A DNA stretch of 64,000 bases from assembly GCA_016791445.1 (NCBI GenBank), contig JAEUMP010000020.1:1-64000 (forward strand). The letters are read 5' to 3'. The position numbers and the translations under genes were made by a program. Below, in pieces: positions 9,385-17,991 of the stretch. Numbering within the stretch: position 1 is the stretch's first letter; each line of letters starts with the position of its first letter. The notes under the pieces were generated by a model, which was not told where the DNA came from, did no database searches, and saw nothing but the letters and a program-made list of their open reading frames with translations. The stretch comes from Hyphomonadaceae bacterium (GTDB lineage: Bacteria; Pseudomonadota; Alphaproteobacteria; Caulobacterales; Aquidulcibacteraceae).

Positions 9385-10553
9385 TCGCGCTGGGTCTCAT
9401 CGCCGCCGCCTGGCGCGACCGCCCGCTGACGGCGGCGTTGCACACTTTGATGATGGCGGCGGGCGTCGCGGTCGCGACGGCGCTGCTGCTTTTCTCTGTC
9501 CAGAGCGACCGGCGCCTGGCGCACGACGCGCGCGGAATCGACCTCGTCATCGGCGCCAAGGGCAGTCCGCTTCAGCTGGTCATGGCGGCGGTGTTCCACA
9601 TCGACGTTCCTACCGGAAACATAGCGCTTGCCGATGCGCAACGGATCGCCGCGGATCCGCGCGTGGCGCGCGCCGCCGCCATCGGGCTCGGCGACAGCGT
9701 CCGCGGCTGGCGGATCGTCGGCGCAGACGCCGCATTCTTCGCATTACATGAGGCGGCGCCCGCGATTGGACGCTTGCCCGAAGCGCCCATGGAAGCAGTG
9801 ATCGGCGCCGATGCCGCGCGGCGCCTCGGTCTGCGCCCCGGCGACAGCTTTCACGGCGCGCACGGTCTCGGCGAAGGCGGCGACCATCACGATGAAGACT
9901 ATACCGTCGTCGGCGTGCTCGCCGCGCGCGGCTCCGTGATCGACCGCCTCATCGTGACGCCGCTGGAAAGCATCTGGGCGACCCACGGCGCACCGGCGGA
10001 GACTGCGCGCGAAGCAACAGCAGTGCTCGTCCGCACGAAGACGCCGTTCGCTGCAATGGCGCTGAAGCAGGAGGTCAATACCGGCACGACCATGGTCGCC
10101 GCGCGCCCGCCTGAAGAGGCCGCGCGACTTTTCTCGCTGGTCGGCGCCGGCGCTGATGCGATGCGCGGCTTTGCGGTGCTTCTGATCGGGCTGGCGGCGC
10201 TGTCGGTGTTTGCGGGCCTGCTTTCGCTGTTGCGCGAACGACGTGGCGATATCGCGCTGCTGCGGGCGATGGGCGCCACGCGCGTCACGGTCTTCGGGGC
10301 GCTTCTGGGCCAGGGCTTGGCGACCGCCGCCCTCGGCGCCGGAATCGGGATCGGGCTGGGACACATCGCCATCGAGGCGTTCGCCCGCATGTCGTCACAG
10401 GCGCGCGAACTGGGCCTGACGGGGCTCTCGGCGCATCCCGGCGAATTCGTCATCGTCACCGCCGCGCTCGGCGCAGGACTGCTTGCGGCGCTCATTCCCG
10501 CGATCGGCGCCTATCGCGTCGATGTCGCGCAGACACTCTCGGAGGCTCCGTGA
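9381..10553 (+). CDS. FtsX/MacB-like ABC permease with His/Asp-rich loop
   Basis: 390 residues. It has one N-terminal membrane segment (TLMMAAGVAVATALLLF), a large periplasmic domain of about 200 residues, and three C-terminal segments including the FtsX region LLSLLRERRGDIALLRAMGA. The periplasmic domain holds a metal-ligand-rich loop, GEGGDHHDEDYTVVG, unusual for generic MacB proteins and consistent with metal handling. GTG start overlapping the ATPase stop (GTGA); its own stop overlaps the next gene the same way, so the three are translationally coupled. Confidence 0.88.
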   Translation: MIALGLIAAAWRDRPLTAALHTLMMAAGVAVATALLLFSVQSDRRLAHDARGIDLVIGAKGSPLQLVMAAVFHIDVPTGNIALADAQRIAADPRVARAAAIGLGDSVRGWRIVGADAAFFALHEAAPAIGRLPEAPMEAVIGADAARRLGLRPGDSFHGAHGLGEGGDHHDEDYTVVGVLAARGSVIDRLIVTPLESIWATHGAPAETAREATAVLVRTKTPFAAMALKQEVNTGTTMVAARPPEEAARLFSLVGAGADAMRGFAVLLIGLAALSVFAGLLSLLRERRGDIALLRAMGATRVTVFGALLGQGLATAALGAGIGIGLGHIAIEAFARMSSQARELGLTGLSAHPGEFVIVTAALGAGLLAALIPAIGAYRVDVAQTLSEAP

Positions 10554-11038
10554 ACCGACGCACGGCTCTTATGGGACTTTGCAGCGCTTGCCTGGTCACG
10601 CCGGCCGACGCGCTGGAAACCGTGGCCATGCCGCTCGACACGCACGGCTATCGGAGCGCGCCGCGACGCGGCGATTCGATTCCGTGGAACGTGCTCGGCG
10701 CCACAGCGAACCGGACCGAGGTGATCGGCGCCGACAGCTTCGTGCGCCCGGTGTTCACGCCAACCGTGCTTGCGCTCGACGGTCAGCGCATTCGCGTCAA
10801 CGGCTACATGAACCCGATGGAGGAGTCACAGCTGCAGCGCCACTTCTACCTCATGGCTTATCCGCTCAGTTGTCCGTACTGCCTCTCCGTCGGCGCGCAA
10901 TTCGTCATCGACACGCGTGCGCCGCGCGGCGTGCGGTTCACCTATGATGCGATCCTCGTCGAAGGTCGGATGGAGCTGCTTCACCGCGATCCGGACGGCG
11001 CCTTCTACCGCCTGCACGATGCGCAGCTTGTTCGGTGA
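10550..11038 (+). CDS. Exported DUF3299-like protein with CPYC motif
   Basis: 162 residues. The N-terminus MNRRTALMGLCSACLV is a short export signal with an adjacent Arg pair. The mature part contains GYMNPMEESQ and a SCPYCLSVG motif (CxxC), followed by a beta-rich region and LVEGRMELL. The layout fits DUF3299, small periplasmic proteins repeatedly found with metal ABC systems. The Cys pair could bind metal or be redox active. The GTG start overlaps the permease stop. It completes the Zur-flanked operon. Confidence 0.75.
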   Translation: MNRRTALMGLCSACLVTPADALETVAMPLDTHGYRSAPRRGDSIPWNVLGATANRTEVIGADSFVRPVFTPTVLALDGQRIRVNGYMNPMEESQLQRHFYLMAYPLSCPYCLSVGAQFVIDTRAPRGVRFTYDAILVEGRMELLHRDPDGAFYRLHDAQLVR

Positions 11039-11043
11039 GGTTG

Positions 11044-11415
11044 TCAGTGGCGATGCGTGCGCCGACGCCAGTTGAGCACATGCGCCGTCGCGACGAGCAC
11101 GCCCCCCGCGACTGACAGCGGCGTCTCCCATTCATGCGGCGCGAAGAGCGCTGCGAACATGGCGCCGAGACCAGTCGCCGCGATCAGGAGACCGAGCAGA
11201 AAGCCATCGCCATGCACTGCACCGAGCAAGAACACGCCGAGCGAAATCGGCGCCGCGGTGAACACCACCGCCCAGTGGACCCATTCCGCCTCGGCGGCCG
11301 TCGCAAATACCGGCGCCGCCGCCGCGACGAGCGGCAGCGCAAGGCAGTGCAAGAGACAGAGGGCGGATAGACCGACAGCGGCGACATCGAGGACGCGTTG
11401 GGCTTGGGAGGACAT
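11044..11415 (-). CDS. MerC-domain inner-membrane protein under a Zur-like box
   Basis: 123 residues with four hydrophobic helices. The first carries the MerC metal motif ALCLLHCLALP (Cys-x4-Cys with adjacent His). It ends in a basic, His-containing tail RRRTHRH. MerC proteins move mercury or other thiophilic metals; here a Zur-like box ends 8 bases upstream of the ATG, so zinc is the likelier context. No ribosome binding site is visible between box and ATG. It converges on the DUF3299 gene 5 bases away. Confidence 0.82.
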   Translation of the reverse strand: MSSQAQRVLDVAAVGLSALCLLHCLALPLVAAAAPVFATAAEAEWVHWAVVFTAAPISLGVFLLGAVHGDGFLLGLLIAATGLGAMFAALFAPHEWETPLSVAGGVLVATAHVLNWRRRTHRH

Positions 11416-11422
11416 GCTTAAG

Positions 11423-11437
11423 TGTTATAATATAACA
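11423..11437. promoter_or_regulatory. Zur-like box upstream of merC-like gene
   Basis: TGTTATAATATAACA is a 15-base palindrome, symmetric except at its centre. It is a closer Zur-box match than the copy at 8711. It lies 8 bases from the MerC start codon, so the transcription start is likely at or next to the ATG (leaderless transcript possible). It could also affect rarA on the far side, but rarA reads the other way and ends here. Confidence 0.75.
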
Positions 11438-11456
11438 TTTGCGCGTGCAATGCCCG

Positions 11457-12758
11457 TCATCCCATTTCCGCGCGCAGCGCCTTCCAGTGTTCGAGGCGCT
11501 CCCTGACGCGCAGCTCCATGCCGCGACCGGTCGGTTCGTAGAAAGTGCGCCGTTTCATCTCGTCGGGAAAATAGTTCTGGCCGGAGAAACCTTCGGGCGC
11601 GTCGTGGTCGTAGGCGTAGCCTTTGCCGTAACCGAGATCCTTCATCAGGCTCGTCGCCGCGTTGCGGATGTGTAGCGGCGGCGCGAGCGTCCCCGTTTCA
11701 GCGGCGGCGCGCTGCGCGGCCTTCCAGGCGACATAGACCGCGTTCGACTTCGGCGCGCAGGCGAGATGCAGCACCGCCTGTGCGAGATGCAGTTCCGCTT
11801 CGGGCTGCCCGAGAAAATCGACTGCGTCACGCGCGGCGATGCAGACAAGAAGCGCCGTCGGGTCGGCCGCGCCGATATCCTCCGCGGCCGCACGCACGAG
11901 ACGCCGTGCGAGAAACAGCGGCTGCTCCCCGCCCGCCAGCATGCGCGCAAGCCAGTAGAGCGCGGCGTCGGGATCGGAGCCGCGGATGGATTTGTGCAGC
12001 GCGGAGATGAGGTTGTAGTGCTCCTCGCGATCCTTGTCGTAGACCGGCGCACGCTTCTGCAGGAGCTTCGACAGCGCCGCCGCGTCGAGCGGCTTGTCGC
12101 CCGCGACGGCGAACACTTCCTCCGCCAGCGTCAGCAGATAGCGCCCGTCGCCCTCGGCGAGGTCGCACAAGAGCGCGCGCGCTTCGGCAGTCACCGGCAT
12201 CGGCTTGCCGAGATGCGCCTCCGCGCGCTGCAGCAACTGCTCCATGGCGTCCGCTTCGAGCCGCTTCAGCACGAAGACCTGGCAGCGCGAGAGCAGCGCC
12301 GCATTGATCTCGAAACTCGGATTTTCCGTCGTTGCGCCAACGAGCGTGACGACGCCCGCCTCCACGAACGGCAGGAAACCGTCCTGCTGGCTGCGGTTGA
12401 AGCGGTGGATCTCGTCGACGAACAGAAGCGTGCCCTTGCCGGTCGTGCGCAAACCCTTGGCGGTCTCAAACGCCTTCTTGAGATCGGCGACGCCGGAAAA
12501 CACCGCCGAAATCTGCTGGAATTCGAGGCCCGCGCCTTCCGCGAGCAGGCGCGCGATCGTCGTCTTGCCGACGCCCGGCGGCCCCCAGAGGATCATCGAC
12601 GCGAGGCGCTTGCCGGCGATCATCCGCCCGATCGGGCCGTCCGGTCCAAGCAGGTGATGCTGCCCCACAACCTCATCGAGTCTTTGCGGACGCAACCTGT
12701 CCGCCAGTGGACGCGGCTGTTCGGGCGTCAGGCCGGCGGCTTGAAAAAGATCGCTCAT
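11457..12758 (-). CDS. rarA: Replication-associated recombination ATPase RarA (MgsA)
   Basis: 433 residues, an AAA+ ATPase related to clamp loaders that acts at stalled forks. The N-terminus is LADRLRPQRLDEVVGQHHL. Walker A is GPPGVGKTTIARLLA, Walker B is LLFVDEIHRFNRSQQD, and sensor 1 is LVGATTENPSFEINAALLSR. The C-terminal tetramerisation region contains SIRGSDPDAALYWLARML. Length is normal for the family. Starts at ATG 12758, divergent from the VOC gene. Confidence 0.95.
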   Translation of the reverse strand: MSDLFQAAGLTPEQPRPLADRLRPQRLDEVVGQHHLLGPDGPIGRMIAGKRLASMILWGPPGVGKTTIARLLAEGAGLEFQQISAVFSGVADLKKAFETAKGLRTTGKGTLLFVDEIHRFNRSQQDGFLPFVEAGVVTLVGATTENPSFEINAALLSRCQVFVLKRLEADAMEQLLQRAEAHLGKPMPVTAEARALLCDLAEGDGRYLLTLAEEVFAVAGDKPLDAAALSKLLQKRAPVYDKDREEHYNLISALHKSIRGSDPDAALYWLARMLAGGEQPLFLARRLVRAAAEDIGAADPTALLVCIAARDAVDFLGQPEAELHLAQAVLHLACAPKSNAVYVAWKAAQRAAAETGTLAPPLHIRNAATSLMKDLGYGKGYAYDHDAPEGFSGQNYFPDEMKRRTFYEPTGRGMELRVRERLEHWKALRAEMG

Positions 12759-12797
12759 GCGTCTCTGCTACACCATTCCGGCATGGAGAAGAAAACG

Positions 12798-13211
12798 ATG
12801 GCCGAACCCACCTCCGTGATCCCGCCCGGCGTCTATCCATACCTCTCCGTGAGCGGCGGCGCTGCGGCGATCGCTTTCTATGTCCGCGCCTTCGGCGCGG
12901 TCGAGGAATTCAAGAATCTCGCGGACGACGGCGCGCGCATCCTGCACGCGCGTCTGCGCATTAACGGCGCCGCCGTGTTGCTCTCAGACGACTTTCCGGA
13001 ATACCGCGGAGGCGGCGACATGCCCGCGCCCTCCGGTGTGACCATCCATCTTGAAGTCGATGACGCGGACCTATGGTGGCGGCGCGCAGTGCAGGCGGGC
13101 GCGACGGTGCGCATGGAGCTTGCTGACCAGTTCTGGGGCGACCGCTACGGTCAACTCGTCGATCCCTTCGGCCATACGTGGTCGATCGGCGCGCCGACGC
13201 CGAAGGGCTAG
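12798..13211 (+). CDS. VOC family (glyoxalase/PhnB-like) protein
   Basis: 137 residues from ATG 12798, which has GGAGAAG just upstream; an in-frame ATG at 12783 lacks a site. Two beta-alpha-beta-beta-beta repeats are suggested by PYLSVSGGAAAIAFYVRAFG and the C-terminal DPFGHTWSIG. The latter is typical of PhnB/bleomycin-resistance-like VOC proteins. The substrate cannot be predicted. It ends on a CTAG shared with the DegP-like gene. Confidence 0.8.
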   Translation: MAEPTSVIPPGVYPYLSVSGGAAAIAFYVRAFGAVEEFKNLADDGARILHARLRINGAAVLLSDDFPEYRGGGDMPAPSGVTIHLEVDDADLWWRRAVQAGATVRMELADQFWGDRYGQLVDPFGHTWSIGAPTPKG

Positions 13212-14656
13212 CGCCCGAAATTCAGCGTGCCGACTTCGCCGCCGCGTTCGATCTCGATGGCCCAGCGCGTCTGTCCGGTCACGAGGCGCTGCACGTCCGC
13301 ACTGGTGCGCACGCGCTGGCCGTTGACCGAGCGCACGATGTCGCCGGGTCGGAAACCGGCGCGCGCCGCCGTGCCGCGCGCGTCCATCGCCTCGATCAGC
13401 GCGCCGGTGGCGAACGGACTGAGCCCTGCTTCTTCTGCTTTCGCGGGCGAGAGGGAGATCACGCGCACGCCGCTCATCGGGTGTTCGCCGCTCAGCACGC
13501 GCGGATCCGCTGCGGGTGTTGCGGGCGGCGCTTCGACGCGGGCGTTCAGCGTGCGCTGCTCGGCGCCGCGCACGATCCGGATGGGCACGCTTGCGCCCGG
13601 GCGCTGGGTCGCGGCCTGATAGCGCACCGCCTGCTCGTCGAAGACATCGACGCCTCCGACATTGAGGATTACGTCGCCGCGCTGCAGGCCCGCGCGGTCC
13701 GCGGGGCCGCCGTTCCACGTTTCGGTAACGAGCACGCCGCGCGGACGATCGAGGCCGAGACTGCGCGCGAGATCCTGCGTCACCGGCTGCGCGGATACGC
13801 CAAGCCACGGCCGCACGACCGCCCCGCTCGACAGCGCGCTTTCCACGACGCGCTTCACCATCTCTGCGGGAATCGCGAAGCCGATGCCGTTGGAGCCGCC
13901 GCTCTCGGAGAAGATCGCCGTGTTGATGCCAACCAGCGCGCCGTTCATGTCCACGAGCGCGCCGCCGGAGTTGCCGCGATTGATGGCGGCGTCGGTCTGG
14001 ATGAAGAACGAGAAATCGTTGATGCCCACTTCCGTGCGCGCGAGCGCGGAGATGATGCCGCTCGTCACGGTCTGCTGCAGGCCGAAGGGATTGCCGATGG
14101 CGATGACGAGATCGCCGACCTGCGCCTGGCGCGTATCGGCGAAAGCGAGCGCGGGCAGGCGTTCGCTTCCGGGCTGGATGCGCAGCACCGCGAGATCGGT
14201 CTTGGGATCGGCGACGACGACCTTCGCCTCGAATTCGCGACGATCCGACAGGACGACCTTCAGCGCGTCCGCGCCGTCGACGACGTGATTGTTGGTGACG
14301 ATGACGCCGTCGGCGCGCACGATCACGCCTGAGCCCAGCGATTGCTGGATGCGTTCGCGGCTCATGCCGCCGAGCGCGCCCGGCGGCACGCCGCGCATCA
14401 TGTCCTCGAGAATGGAGCGGCGCTGACGCACGACACGCTGCGCATAGACGTTCACCACCGCCGGCGAAACTTCGCGCACCACGGGCGCCAGGGAGAGCTG
14501 CGCTTCCGTGCGCGAGGCGGGCACACGGCGCTCGACCGGCTGGGCCTGGGCGAGCTGGAATTCGCCATTGTCGGCATTCTGCGCGCCGCTGTCTGGGGCC
14601 TGGGAGCAGGCGATCAGCGCGAGCGCAGCGACGGTGAGAAGTCGGACGGGTCGCAT
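13208..14656 (-). CDS. DegP/DegQ-like periplasmic serine protease, predicted lipoprotein
   Basis: 482 residues. The N-terminus LTVAALALIAC has a lipobox with Cys17, so the protease is probably lipid-anchored, unlike soluble DegP. The trypsin-like domain has the triad His124 (NNHVVDG), Asp154 (DLAVLRI) and Ser230 (RGNSGGALVD). Two PDZ domains follow: one around RPWLGVSAQPVTQDLA and a second ending in DIVRSVNGQRV. It works in envelope protein quality control. It lies downstream of serS on the same strand, about 70 bases away. Confidence 0.92.
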   Translation of the reverse strand: MRPVRLLTVAALALIACSQAPDSGAQNADNGEFQLAQAQPVERRVPASRTEAQLSLAPVVREVSPAVVNVYAQRVVRQRRSILEDMMRGVPPGALGGMSRERIQQSLGSGVIVRADGVIVTNNHVVDGADALKVVLSDRREFEAKVVVADPKTDLAVLRIQPGSERLPALAFADTRQAQVGDLVIAIGNPFGLQQTVTSGIISALARTEVGINDFSFFIQTDAAINRGNSGGALVDMNGALVGINTAIFSESGGSNGIGFAIPAEMVKRVVESALSSGAVVRPWLGVSAQPVTQDLARSLGLDRPRGVLVTETWNGGPADRAGLQRGDVILNVGGVDVFDEQAVRYQAATQRPGASVPIRIVRGAEQRTLNARVEAPPATPAADPRVLSGEHPMSGVRVISLSPAKAEEAGLSPFATGALIEAMDARGTAARAGFRPGDIVRSVNGQRVRTSADVQRLVTGQTRWAIEIERGGEVGTLNFGR

Positions 14657-14725
14657 CGGTTCGGGTGCCTCGTGGCGGGAATTTGGGAACGGGTTCTGGA
14701 AACGTCCAGTGGCGGCAATGTGGCG

Positions 14726-16291
14726 TCAGCCGCCGGCGATCACCGTCATGCCGCCCATGTAGGGAACGAGCGCCTGGGGCACCGTGATGGACCCGTCGGC
14801 GTTCTGGTAGTTCTCCAGCACGGCGACAAGCGTGCGCCCGACCGCGAGGCCCGAACCGTTCAGCGTGTGGAAATACTCCGTGCCCTTCTGGCCATCGCGA
14901 CGGAAGCGACCGTCCATGCGGCGCGCCTGGAAGTCCCCGCAGTTCGAGCAGGAGCTGATCTCGCGATACTTGTTCTGGCTCGGCAGCCAGACTTCGAGAT
15001 CGTAGGTCTTCTTCGCGCTGAACCCCATGTCGCCCGTGCAGAGCAGCATGGTGCGGAACGGCAGGCCGAGACGCTTGAGGACTTCTTCCGCGCAGCGCGT
15101 CATGCGTTCGTGCTCGGCGTCGCTGTCTTCCGGTTTGGCGATCGACACCAACTCCACCTTGCGGAACTGGTGCATGCGGATCATGCCGCGCGTGTCGCGC
15201 CCCGCGCTGCCCGCTTCCGAGCGGAAGCACGGCGTATCCGCCGTCATGCGAATGGGCGTGGCGAGATCGGACTCGGCGAGGATCTGCTCGCGATAGAGAT
15301 TGGTGAGCGAGACTTCAGCGGTGGGGATGAGGAAAAATGCTTCAGCTTCCGCCTTCTTTCGGCTCTGCAAAAGCTTCGTTTGGATATCGCTTAAGTTGTT
15401 CACCGACTTTTGGAACGCGCCAACCTCGTCGACTACAATCGCCAAAGCGTGCTTGTAGTTACCGTTATCTGATGCTTCGAGCGATTGCCCAAGCGCGTTG
15501 ATCGCACGCGACAGCCTTCTGTTTTTTTGACCCATCACGTCAATGGTGATGAATTCTGCTCCCGAGAACAGCTCACCTAGCTTTCGATAAGCTGGCTCAC
15601 CAATGGTGAAGAGATCGTCCTCAAACTTAGGCAACTGCCCTGTACCGAATGCTGCATTCCGATCAACCAGCAGCGGCGGGCTCACTTCCTGATAGCCGTG
15701 CGTCTCGGTCTGCAGATCGACCATGAAGGCCGCGAGCGCGCGTTCGAGCCGCGCGAGCTTGCCCTTCAGCGCCACGAAGCGCGCGCCGCTCATGCGGGCG
15801 GCGGCTTCGAAATCCATCATGCCGAGCGCTTCGCCGAGCGCGACGTGATCCTGCGGCTGGTTGAGCTGCTGTCCCGGCGTCTTCGACGGCGGATCCCAGC
15901 GGCGCACTTCCTTGTTGGACTCCTCGTCCTTGCCGTCCGGCGCGTCGGGCGCGGGCGCGTTGGGCAGCGATTCCAGAATGGCGCGCAGTTCGCCCGCGAC
16001 CTTCTCCTCCTCCGCCGAAGCCGTCTCGATCACGCCCTTCAGCCGCGCGACCTCCTCCATCAACCGCGCGGCTTCCGCCTCGTTCTTCTGCGCCTTCGCC
16101 GCGCCGATGGCTTTCGACGCCGCATTGCGGCCGGCTTCCGCGTCCTGGCGCTGCGTCTGCAGCGCGCGGGCCTTCACGTCGAGATCGAGGATTGAGGCGA
16201 TCTGCGCGCGCTGGTCGTCGGAGAGCGACCGCCGCAGCATCGCCTTCTCCCAGCCTTTGAAATCATCGCGGATCGCGCGGATGTCGTGCAT
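14726..16291 (-). CDS. serS: Seryl-tRNA synthetase with an internal insertion
   Basis: 521 residues, against roughly 425-450 for most bacterial SerRS. The N-terminal coiled-coil arm (residues about 25-110), the class II motifs, and C-terminal features such as [14 protein letters not shown] and [17 protein letters not shown] are intact. Between FEDDLFTI (ends 230) and [12 protein letters not shown] (begins about 320) lie about 88 extra residues that ordinary SerRS proteins lack. That stretch uses codons rare in the rest of the window (tta, cta, aga, agg, gta, caa). The reading frame is unbroken and catalytic motifs are present, so the enzyme is probably active. It follows tatC in the tat cluster. 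Confidence 0.95.
   Translation of the reverse strand: MHDIRAIRDDFKGWEKAMLRRSLSDDQRAQIASILDLDVKARALQTQRQDAEAGRNAASKAIGAAKAQKNEAEAARLMEEVARLKGVIETASAEEEKVAGELRAILESLPNAPAPDAPDGKDEESNKEVRRWDPPSKTPGQQLNQPQDHVALGEALGMMDFEAAARMSGARFVALKGKLARLERALAAFMVDLQTETHGYQEVSPPLLVDRNAAFGTGQLPKFEDDLFTIGEPAYRKLGELFSGAEFITIDVMGQKNRRLSRAINALGQSLEASDNGNYKHALAIVVDEVGAFQKSVNNLSDIQTKLLQSRKKAEAEAFFLIPTAEVSLTNLYREQILAESDLATPIRMTADTPCFRSEAGSAGRDTRGMIRMHQFRKVELVSIAKPEDSDAEHERMTRCAEEVLKRLGLPFRTMLLCTGDMGFSAKKTYDLEVWLPSQNKYREISSCSNCGDFQARRMDGRFRRDGQKGTEYFHTLNGSGLAVGRTLVAVLENYQNADGSITVPQALVPYMGGMTVIAGG
15338..15601 (-). other. In-frame insertion segment within serS, atypical composition
   Basis: Encodes about 88 residues (231-318), starting [17 protein letters not shown] and ending [10 protein letters not shown]. 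It is probably helical, with charged ends. It is clearly AT-richer than the surrounding gene, including a run of seven T on the + strand near 15521. The atypical codon use continues about 65 bases past the insertion into the conserved [11 protein letters not shown] part of SerRS (to about 15665). No intein motifs, terminal repeats or start/stop signals are present. Confidence 0.65.
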
Positions 16292-16311
16292 TTCTGTTCG
16301 TCCCTACACTC

Positions 16312-16413
16312 CGTCATTCCGGGGCAGCCGTATGCTGAACCCGGAACCCAGGCGTTCAAGCGAGCTCGGTCCCCTAGGTTCTGGATCGCGCTTGCAGCGC
16401 GTCCGGAATGACG
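16312..16413. repeat. Intergenic inverted repeat (CGTCATTCCGG type)
   Basis: CGTCATTCCGG at 16312-16322 is the exact reverse complement of CCGGAATGACG at 16403-16413. The interior holds further complementary patches (CCCGGAACCCAGG; TTCTGGATCGCG). Such extragenic palindromes beginning CGTCATTCCGG are common in alphaproteobacterial genomes. It lies between serS and tatC, which are read in the same direction. It may form a strong RNA hairpin that reduces read-through from tatC into serS. Confidence 0.75.
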
Positions 16414-16454
16414 GCGCTTACTGGCAGATAGTTACCGCATGACTCAAGTCGCAC

Positions 16455-17282
16455 TCAGGGCGCCGGCGCGCTGGAGGGGGCGGCTTCGGCCTTGGCGCGG
16501 GTCTTTTCGATGAACCAGACGATCCAGATCGAGGCTTCGTAGAGGCAATAGACCGGCACGGCCATCATCATCATAGAAAACGGGTCGGGCGGCGTGACGA
16601 GGGCGGAGAAGGCCGCGATCCCGACAATGGCGTAGCGGCGGCCCTTGCGCAGCGTCGAGGCGCCCAGCACCCCCGAACTGGCCAGCAGCGACAGCACCAC
16701 GGGTATCTGGAAGACGAAGCCGAAGGCGAGCACCAGCGTGGTCACCAGCCCCAGATATTCATCCACCTTCGGCAGGTAGCTGATCTGCACGCCGCCGGTG
16801 TTCACCTCCTGCTGCAGCGCAAAGCGCAGCGCGAACGGCATGGCGATGAAGAACACGAAGGCGGCGCCCACTAGGAACATCACCGGCGCCGCCACGAGAA
16901 ACGGCGCCGCCGCGCGACGCTCCGACTTGTAGAGACCCGGCGCCACGAACGCGTAGGCCTGATAGGCGATGACGGGAAACGCGATGATGATGGCGGCGAA
17001 GAGCGCCACCTTCATGTTCACGAAGAACTGCCCGAAGGCATGGGTGAAGACCATCTTCACCCCGTCCTTCACCGCTTCGGGACCATGCGCCTGCTCTATG
17101 GCGTGCTTGAAGGGCTCCACCAGAAACAAGAAGATCTTCTGCGCGAACGGGAAACACGCGACAAACGCGACCACGAGCGCAAGGACCGCAACGCCGAGGC
17201 GGTTGCGCAACTCCGTGAGGTGATCGAGCAGCGGCGCCCTGCTCGCCTCGATTTCGTCGGGCGGATCGCTGGCGGCGGTCAT
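16455..17282 (-). CDS. tatC: Sec-independent protein translocase TatC
   Basis: 275 residues, the multi-spanning receptor subunit for twin-arginine signal peptides. It has the conserved N-terminal APLLDHLTELRNRL motif, six predicted membrane helices and the loop AYQAYAFVAPGLYKSERR. The C-terminal tail is Ala/Pro-rich. The start ATG overlaps the tatB stop in an ATGA. The CHAT protein in this window carries a Tat-like signal and is a potential client. Confidence 0.96.
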   Translation of the reverse strand: MTAASDPPDEIEASRAPLLDHLTELRNRLGVAVLALVVAFVACFPFAQKIFLFLVEPFKHAIEQAHGPEAVKDGVKMVFTHAFGQFFVNMKVALFAAIIIAFPVIAYQAYAFVAPGLYKSERRAAAPFLVAAPVMFLVGAAFVFFIAMPFALRFALQQEVNTGGVQISYLPKVDEYLGLVTTLVLAFGFVFQIPVVLSLLASSGVLGASTLRKGRRYAIVGIAAFSALVTPPDPFSMMMMAVPVYCLYEASIWIVWFIEKTRAKAEAAPSSAPAP

Positions 17283-17713
17283 GTGGCGAGCTTGGCGGTC
17301 GCGGGCTCGGGCCCATCCGGCGCCGGCGGCGAAATCGGCGGAACCTCGGGCGGCGCCTGCGGTGGTTCATCGGCGGGCGGAGGCGGGCTCTCCGGCGGCG
17401 CGGGCGCCGGCGTCGGATCGCCGGCGGCGGCATCTCGTGGCGGCAGGGGTTCAAGCGTGCGCATGGCTTCCATCTCGATGTCCGTGAAGACCTGGCCGCG
17501 GCGCAGCGCCTCGACCTCCTTCTTCAGCTCATCGAGTTCCGCCTGCCGGGCGAGTTCGTCGAAGCCGGTGCGGAATTCAGCCGCAAGCCCGCGCAGGCGC
17601 GCCATCTGGCGGCCGAGCTTGCGCAGCATCAGCGGCAAATCCTTCGGACCGACCACGAGCAATGCGATCACGCCGAGGATGAGAACTTCGGAAAAGCCGA
17701 GACCGGGCAGCAT
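17279..17713 (-). CDS. tatB: Sec-independent protein translocase TatB
   Basis: 144 residues. The N-terminal membrane helix LGFSEVLILGVIALLVVGPKDLP has the Glu and Gly-Pro hinge typical of TatB. An amphipathic helix (MLRKLGRQMARLRGLAAEF) and a Pro/Ala-rich cytoplasmic tail follow. It partners TatC in binding Tat substrates. It lies 17 bases downstream of tatA. Confidence 0.95.
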   Translation of the reverse strand: MLPGLGFSEVLILGVIALLVVGPKDLPLMLRKLGRQMARLRGLAAEFRTGFDELARQAELDELKKEVEALRRGQVFTDIEMEAMRTLEPLPPRDAAAGDPTPAPAPPESPPPPADEPPQAPPEVPPISPPAPDGPEPATAKLAT

Positions 17714-17730
17714 GACCGATCAATTATCCG

Positions 17731-17955
17731 TCAGGCGCCGGTGCGCTCGTCGTCCTTGCGGGCGGTTTGGTCGCGCAACTGGGCTGGCGGCTCAGCCGGG
17801 GCCGGCGGTGTGTCGCCGTCGCCGAGGCCCTTCTTGAAACCCTTGATGCCCTTGCCGAGGTCTTCCATCAGGTTCGAGATGCGTCCGGGGCGCCCGAATA
17901 ACAGGAAGGCGAGCGCTAAGACGATGAGAAGCGGGATCAGGCCGGGCGCGTGCAT
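17731..17955 (-). CDS. tatA: Sec-independent protein translocase TatA
   Basis: 74 residues. A short periplasmic N-terminus leads into one helix ([16 protein letters not shown]), then the conserved [20 protein letters not shown] amphipathic segment, typical of the pore-forming TatA. The start at ATG 17953-17955 is chosen because TTGGAGC lies 9 bases upstream; an in-frame ATG at 17979 lacks a site and adds an odd polar extension. Confidence 0.93.
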   Translation of the reverse strand: MHAPGLIPLLIVLALAFLLFGRPGRISNLMEDLGKGIKGFKKGLGDGDTPPAPAEPPAQLRDQTARKDDERTGA

Positions 17956-17991
17956 GGCGCAATGCTCCAATATTTCCAATATCGACTGCGG

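Noticed and set aside
15338-15601. Insertion in serS as an intein or transposon
   Set aside because: No Cys/Ser at the N-junction with His-Asn at the C-junction, far too short for an intein, and no inverted terminal repeats or target duplication.
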